The notes beneath the pieces are model-generated. The model saw nothing but the letters and a program-made list of their open reading frames with translations, was not told the origin of the DNA and ran no database searches. The position numbers were made by a program, and so were the translations under genes. From positions 1-8,101 of the forward strand of contig CAQTYU010000013.1 of assembly GCA_948890655.1 (NCBI GenBank): 8,101 nt of DNA, given 5' to 3'. This document shows, piece after piece, positions 7,009-8,101 of this stretch. How positions within the stretch are numbered: the stretch's first letter is position 1; each line of letters opens with the position of its first letter. This DNA is from Christensenellaceae bacterium (GTDB lineage Bacteria; Bacillota; Clostridia; Christensenellales; Borkfalkiaceae).

Positions 7009-7034
7009 AAAACCGCCCTTTCGGGGGCGGTTTT
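7009..7034 (+). terminator. Rho-independent terminator of the phage operon
   Basis: AAAACCGCCC and GGGCGGTTTT form a 10-bp stem around a TTTCGG loop, with an A-run before and a T-run within and after the stem. It ends the transcript that begins near 380, giving an operon of about 6.6 kb. The A/T symmetry means it would also stop transcription from the opposite direction. Confidence 0.88.
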
Positions 7035-7125
7035 CCTTTATCCGATAATTTTAAAATTGCCCCGTTTTGGGGCTATTTTCTTATTAAAAATTTCACCTCT
7101 CAATTATTATATTTTTCCGTGTAAT

Positions 7126-7191
7126 TTTCCGAGGTCCGAAAATACAGTTTCCGAGAACCGAAACTTTAGTTTTCGAGGACTTATACTATTT
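7126..7191. repeat. Iteron-like repeats, candidate replication origin
   Basis: Three head-to-tail units begin at 7126, 7148 and 7170, an exact 22-bp period. The shared core is TTTCCGAG followed by a CCGAAA half in units 1 and 2 (7126-7147, 7148-7169); unit 3 (TTTTCGAGGAC) is degenerate. A further TTTCCG lies at 7114. Within units 1 and 2 the ends TTTTC/GAAAA and GTTTC/GAAAC face each other. AT-rich DNA borders the set on both sides (7081-7118, 7181-7232). A 22-bp period and a position just past a two-winged-helix protein gene match iteron origins of plasmids. Confidence 0.6.
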
Positions 7192-7229
7192 TTCTATTGA
7201 ATTTTTTAAGAAAAAAGACTTTACAGAAA

Positions 7230-7440
7230 AAACCGCGACGGTTTCCTTGTAATAACGGCTTACGCCGTATGCGGTACAAAACATTTGGAAGTGCTGCGCA
7301 CACTTTAAAGCGGTTTAGAGTATGCGCCACCCCTTGAAATCGTGCAAGCGCGATATTCCCCTGCGAGGGGAATTTAAAGCGGCGATATTTTTCTGAAGCT
7401 TTTATGCGGAAGAGCTCGCCGCTCTTACTTTGCATTAATA
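7230..7440. other. Structured noncoding region with several hairpins
   Basis: No gene is supported here. Hairpins seen: AAACCG-CGA-CGGTTT (7230-7244), ACGGC-TTAC-GCCGT (7255-7268), AAGTG...CACTT (about 7290-7306) and ATTCCCCT-GCG-AGGGGAAT (7355-7373). TTTAAAGCGG occurs twice, at 7304-7313 and 7373-7382. Filamentous phages keep their origins and packaging signal in a hairpin-rich intergenic region, which is one reading. A structured RNA or a decayed sequence are others. Confidence 0.45.
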
Positions 7441-7451
7441 TGAAGAAATAA

Positions 7452-7487
7452 AGCCCGACACAAAGCAATGCTTTATTGTGTCGGGCT
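7452..7487 (-). terminator. Long hairpin, minus-strand terminator or packaging-signal candidate
   Basis: AGCCCGACACAA (7452-7463) and TTGTGTCGGGCT (7476-7487) form a perfect 12-bp stem around a 12-base loop that can pair further. On the minus strand it is followed by TTTATTTCTTC, good for a terminator; on the plus strand only GTTTAG follows. No minus-strand gene ends here within the window, so it may insulate the phage operon region from the downstream module, or be the ssDNA packaging hairpin. Confidence 0.6.
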
Positions 7488-7556
7488 GTTTAGCTATTAA
7501 TGGGAAGTCTTTCGGTGCAACGATGCTTGCGTTCTATGTAGCGCACCGCATTCAAC

Positions 7557-7585
7557 TTGACTTCAATTTGTTATCCTGCTATAAT
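7557..7585 (+). promoter_or_regulatory. Strong promoter of the small-peptide gene
   Basis: TTGACT (7557-7562), a 17-bp spacer and TATAAT (7580-7585), with TG at 7577-7578 as an extended -10 element. Five of six and six of six consensus bases at optimal spacing make it the best plus-strand promoter in the window. Transcription should begin near 7592. Confidence 0.88.
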
Positions 7586-7590
7586 AAAAG

Positions 7591-7633
7591 AACCGCCGTA
7601 AGGCGGGGTGCAACGGGGCGACCTGTGGCGGTT
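7591..7633 (+). promoter_or_regulatory. Leader with mutually exclusive hairpins
   Basis: AACCGCC at 7591-7597 can pair with GGCGG at 7602-7606 (GTAA tetraloop) or with GGCGGTT at 7627-7633; the two pairings exclude each other. AACCGCC recurs at 7767-7773 and 7824-7830, inside the antisense RNA region, so the antisense RNA carries the complement GGCGGTT twice and could pair with this 5' end. This is comparable to the direct repeats that let toxin and antitoxin RNAs meet in Fst/par loci. Confidence 0.5.
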
Positions 7634-7663
7634 GGCACTTCCTTAAATAAGGGGGTGATTTTT

Positions 7664-7768
7664 ATGAGTATGGAATACATATTGCTTTTGCTCGCGCTTT
7701 GCGGTCAAAGCGGCATTTCTTCCGTTACCGTTTCCAAAAATTCGGTTACTATTCGCATAAAAAAATAA
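7664..7768 (+). CDS. 34-aa hydrophobic peptide, candidate type I toxin
   Basis: Starts MSMEYILLLLALCG, continues QSGISSVTVSKNSVTIRIKK. Residues 5-12 are strongly hydrophobic and continue with small and beta-branched residues to about 23, with a basic end. AAGGGGGTGATT (7649-7660) matches ten of twelve bases of the full anti-16S sequence, so translation is strong; this ATG rather than the one at 7478 is chosen for that reason. A second ATG is two codons in. Length equals that of Fst (33 aa), but no sequence similarity to Fst, TxpA or BsrG is visible. Strong promoter, a structured leader and a convergent antisense RNA argue for a membrane-active toxin whose synthesis is held down by RNA. An alternative is a small membrane peptide of other function. 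Confidence 0.65.
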   Translation: MSMEYILLLLALCGQSGISSVTVSKNSVTIRIKK

Positions 7769-7852
7769 CCGCCCTCGGGTTCTTGGTGAGGACGATTATT
7801 TTTAATCTTACATAACTTAGGCTAACCGCCGCTTCGGTTTCGCCCTTGTTGT
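7757..7852 (-). ncRNA. Predicted antisense RNA, candidate antitoxin
   Basis: Transcription from the minus-strand promoter at 7859-7887 should begin near 7852 and stop at about 7757-7761 after the hairpin at 7770-7794, giving roughly 95 nt. It contains a hairpin (AACCG...CGGTT, complement of about 7824-7839), holds no good open frame with a ribosome binding site, and covers the last codons and 3' region of the peptide mRNA. Pairing there could trigger RNase III cleavage or, through the GGCGGTT segments, reach the leader. Ends are predicted from sequence only. Confidence 0.62.
7761..7794 (-). terminator. Terminator of the antisense RNA
   Basis: Read on the minus strand, CGTCCTC and GAGGGCG pair (7 bp, one G-U) around an 11-base loop, followed by GTTATTTTTTTATG. 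The T-run is the complement of the last codons of the 34-aa peptide (AAA AAA TAA), so the terminator and the toxin's C-terminus share sequence. On the plus strand the same stem has a C-A mismatch but is followed by ATTATTTTT and may act weakly. Confidence 0.68.
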
Positions 7853-7858
7853 ACTTTT

Positions 7859-7887
7859 ATTATATGCAATCGCTTGACCGTTGTCAA
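7859..7887 (-). promoter_or_regulatory. Consensus promoter of the antisense RNA
   Basis: On the minus strand TTGACA (7882-7887), exactly 17 bp, then TATAAT (7859-7864): all twelve consensus bases at optimal spacing. It points back at the 34-aa peptide gene. Both facing promoters end in TATAATAAAAG. A fully consensus promoter for a short unstable RNA is typical of type I antitoxins. Confidence 0.88.
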
Positions 7888-7897
7888 GCCTTTTTTT
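7872..7897 (+). terminator. Terminator of the peptide mRNA
   Basis: GCTTGAC-CGTT-GTCAAGC forms a perfect 7-bp stem (7872-7889) followed by CTTTTTTT. The right arm and loop contain the -35 box of the antisense promoter, so one sequence serves both. If the mRNA from 7592 reads to here (about 305 nt), it overlaps the whole antisense RNA. Confidence 0.8.
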
Positions 7898-7950
7898 AAA
7901 ATAAGCCCGCAAGTGCGAGCTATAAGAACATAACAGGCTTTATTTTTTGC

Positions 7951-7972
7951 GGGGGCAAATTGGGGGCAAGTT
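7951..7972 (+). repeat. Tandem 11-bp repeat near the attachment site
   Basis: GGGGGCAAATT and GGGGGCAAGTT lie head to tail, 10 of 11 bases identical, one helical turn apart and about 75 bp inside the tRNA fragment. The spacing and place suit arm-type binding sites for an integrase or an excisionase. CCCGCAA (7906-7912) and TTGCGGG (7947-7953) form an inverted repeat partly overlapping them. Confidence 0.5.
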
Positions 7973-8003
7973 TGAAAAACGGACTGTTTTAGACCAAAAA
8001 ACC

Positions 8004-8034
8004 GCGTTTTTTTGCTGAAAAACACGCTTTTTTT
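8004..8034 (+). terminator. Terminator-like hairpin at the element's right end
   Basis: GCGTTTTT pairs with AAAAACACGC (one bulged C) and seven T's follow at 8028-8034. It lies between the tandem repeats and the tRNA fragment and would stop plus-strand transcription leaving the element. No gene is seen between 7900 and 8046. Confidence 0.5.
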
Positions 8035-8046
8035 AACCTCGCTAAA

Positions 8047-8071
8047 GGTCCGACTCCCGTCACCTGCTCCA
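8047..8071 (+). tRNA. tRNA 3' fragment (likely tRNA-Gly), attR junction of the element
   Basis: GGTCCGACTCC followed by CGT and CACCTGCTCCA reads as the T-arm 3' side, a seven-base acceptor strand CACCTGC, discriminator T and CCA. Discriminator T with CCA fits tRNA-Gly (or Cys), and the acceptor strand is like that of Bacillota tRNA-Gly. Everything 5' of it is missing: the bases before GG cannot complete the T-stem and there is no anticodon arm. So this is a fragment left at the right junction after integration in a tRNA 3' end. The T-loop has C in place of the nearly invariant T55. Confidence 0.75.
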
Positions 8072-8077
8072 CTTTGT

Positions 8078-8098
8078 CACCCCGCGAATAGCGGGGTG
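8078..8098 (+). terminator. Terminator of the original host tRNA gene
   Basis: CACCCCGC-GAATA-GCGGGGTG is a perfect 8-bp stem that begins seven bases after the CCA, followed by CTT at the window edge. This is the usual place for the terminator of a tRNA transcript, which supports placing the host chromosome to the right of the tRNA fragment. Confidence 0.72.
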
Positions 8099-8101
8099 CT
8101 T

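Larger units (their letters stand above)
1..8071. mobile_element. Integrated inovirus-like prophage, right part (left end outside the window)
   Basis: The unit runs from a divergent repressor, through an operon of membrane-anchored surface proteins and a Zot-type ATPase, to a tRNA 3' fragment that marks its right junction. The Zot-type ATPase placed directly after a large anchored secreted protein and a tiny coat-like protein matches the III-VI-I order of filamentous phages, and no lysis or icosahedral capsid genes are seen. At least 8.07 kb long, it is within the size range of known inoviruses. The integrase, a recognisable rolling-circle Rep and the left attachment site are not in view, so a plasmid-like integrative element that borrowed a Zot-like ATPase remains possible. 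Confidence 0.72.

Noticed and set aside
7181..7468. 95-aa minus-strand frame
   Set aside because: Its ATG lies in the loop of the 7452-7487 hairpin with no ribosome binding site, it crosses several perfect hairpins, and its composition (Arg, Phe, Lys) looks like translated noncoding DNA.
7478..7663. Longer start (ATG 7478) for the 34-aa peptide
   Set aside because: It begins in a hairpin stem, runs through the promoter and structured leader and has no ribosome binding site; ATG 7664 has an almost full anti-16S match.
7951..7972. Short repeats as a CRISPR array
   Set aside because: Units are 11 bp and directly adjacent, with no spacers and no cas genes; the 22-bp units at 7126 are also contiguous and degenerate.
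7900..8071. XerCD dif-type attachment site
   Set aside because: Some filamentous phages use dif, but I see no dif-like paired arms here, while a tRNA 3' end explains the junction.

Overview
This window looks like the right-hand end of a small integrated prophage of the filamentous-phage (inovirus) type, sitting in a bacterial chromosome that is probably Bacillota/Clostridia. The reasons for the host guess are strong AAGGAG-type ribosome binding sites, consensus TTGACA/TATAAT promoters, a Bacillota-style XRE repressor and a Bacillota-style tRNA-Gly-like end. The host call is an inference, because no host protein gene is present.

Layout. Positions 1-296 (minus) hold the start of an XRE-type repressor, cut by the window edge. 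Positions 297-468 are a divergent control region with a good sigma-A promoter (345-373) flanked by two 19-bp operator-like palindromes (321-339, 382-400). From 469 to 6964 every gene is on the plus strand and tightly packed, mostly overlapping or a few bases apart, which looks like one operon. In order: a 374-aa membrane-anchored protein with a bacterial Ig-like domain; a 720-aa secreted protein with a signal peptide and C-terminal membrane anchor (position and architecture of the pIII adsorption protein); a 56-aa hydrophobic protein resembling the filamentous-phage major coat protein; a Zot/pI-type assembly ATPase; a 289-aa charged, proline-rich protein that starts at TTG inside the end of the ATPase gene; an 81-aa zinc-ribbon protein; and a 359-aa protein with two winged-helix-like domains, probably the replication initiator. 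A strong terminator (7009-7034) closes the operon.

Downstream, 7126-7191 carries three iteron-like units with an exact 22-bp period in an AT-rich setting, a candidate replication origin next to the initiator gene. Positions 7230-7487 are noncoding and full of hairpins. Positions 7557-7897 form a compact module: a near-perfect promoter, a leader able to form alternative hairpins, an almost complete Shine-Dalgarno match, a 34-aa hydrophobic peptide, and a convergent antisense RNA of about 95 nt with its own perfect TTGACA-17-TATAAT promoter and terminator. This has the layout of a type I toxin-antitoxin locus (Fst/par, TxpA/RatA, BsrG/SR4), although the peptide itself is not one I recognise.

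The element ends at 8047-8071 in a 25-base tRNA 3' end (T-loop to CCA, best fit tRNA-Gly) with no 5' part, followed by a terminator hairpin. This is what attR looks like when an element integrates in a tRNA 3' end. The integrase and the intact tRNA should lie to the left of the window.

How it works together (inference): the repressor keeps the virion/replication operon off in the integrated state. When it is relieved, the initiator copies the excised circle and the structural proteins plus ATPase extrude virions without lysis. The antisense-controlled peptide would penalise cells that lose the element. No lysis, portal, terminase or tail genes are present.
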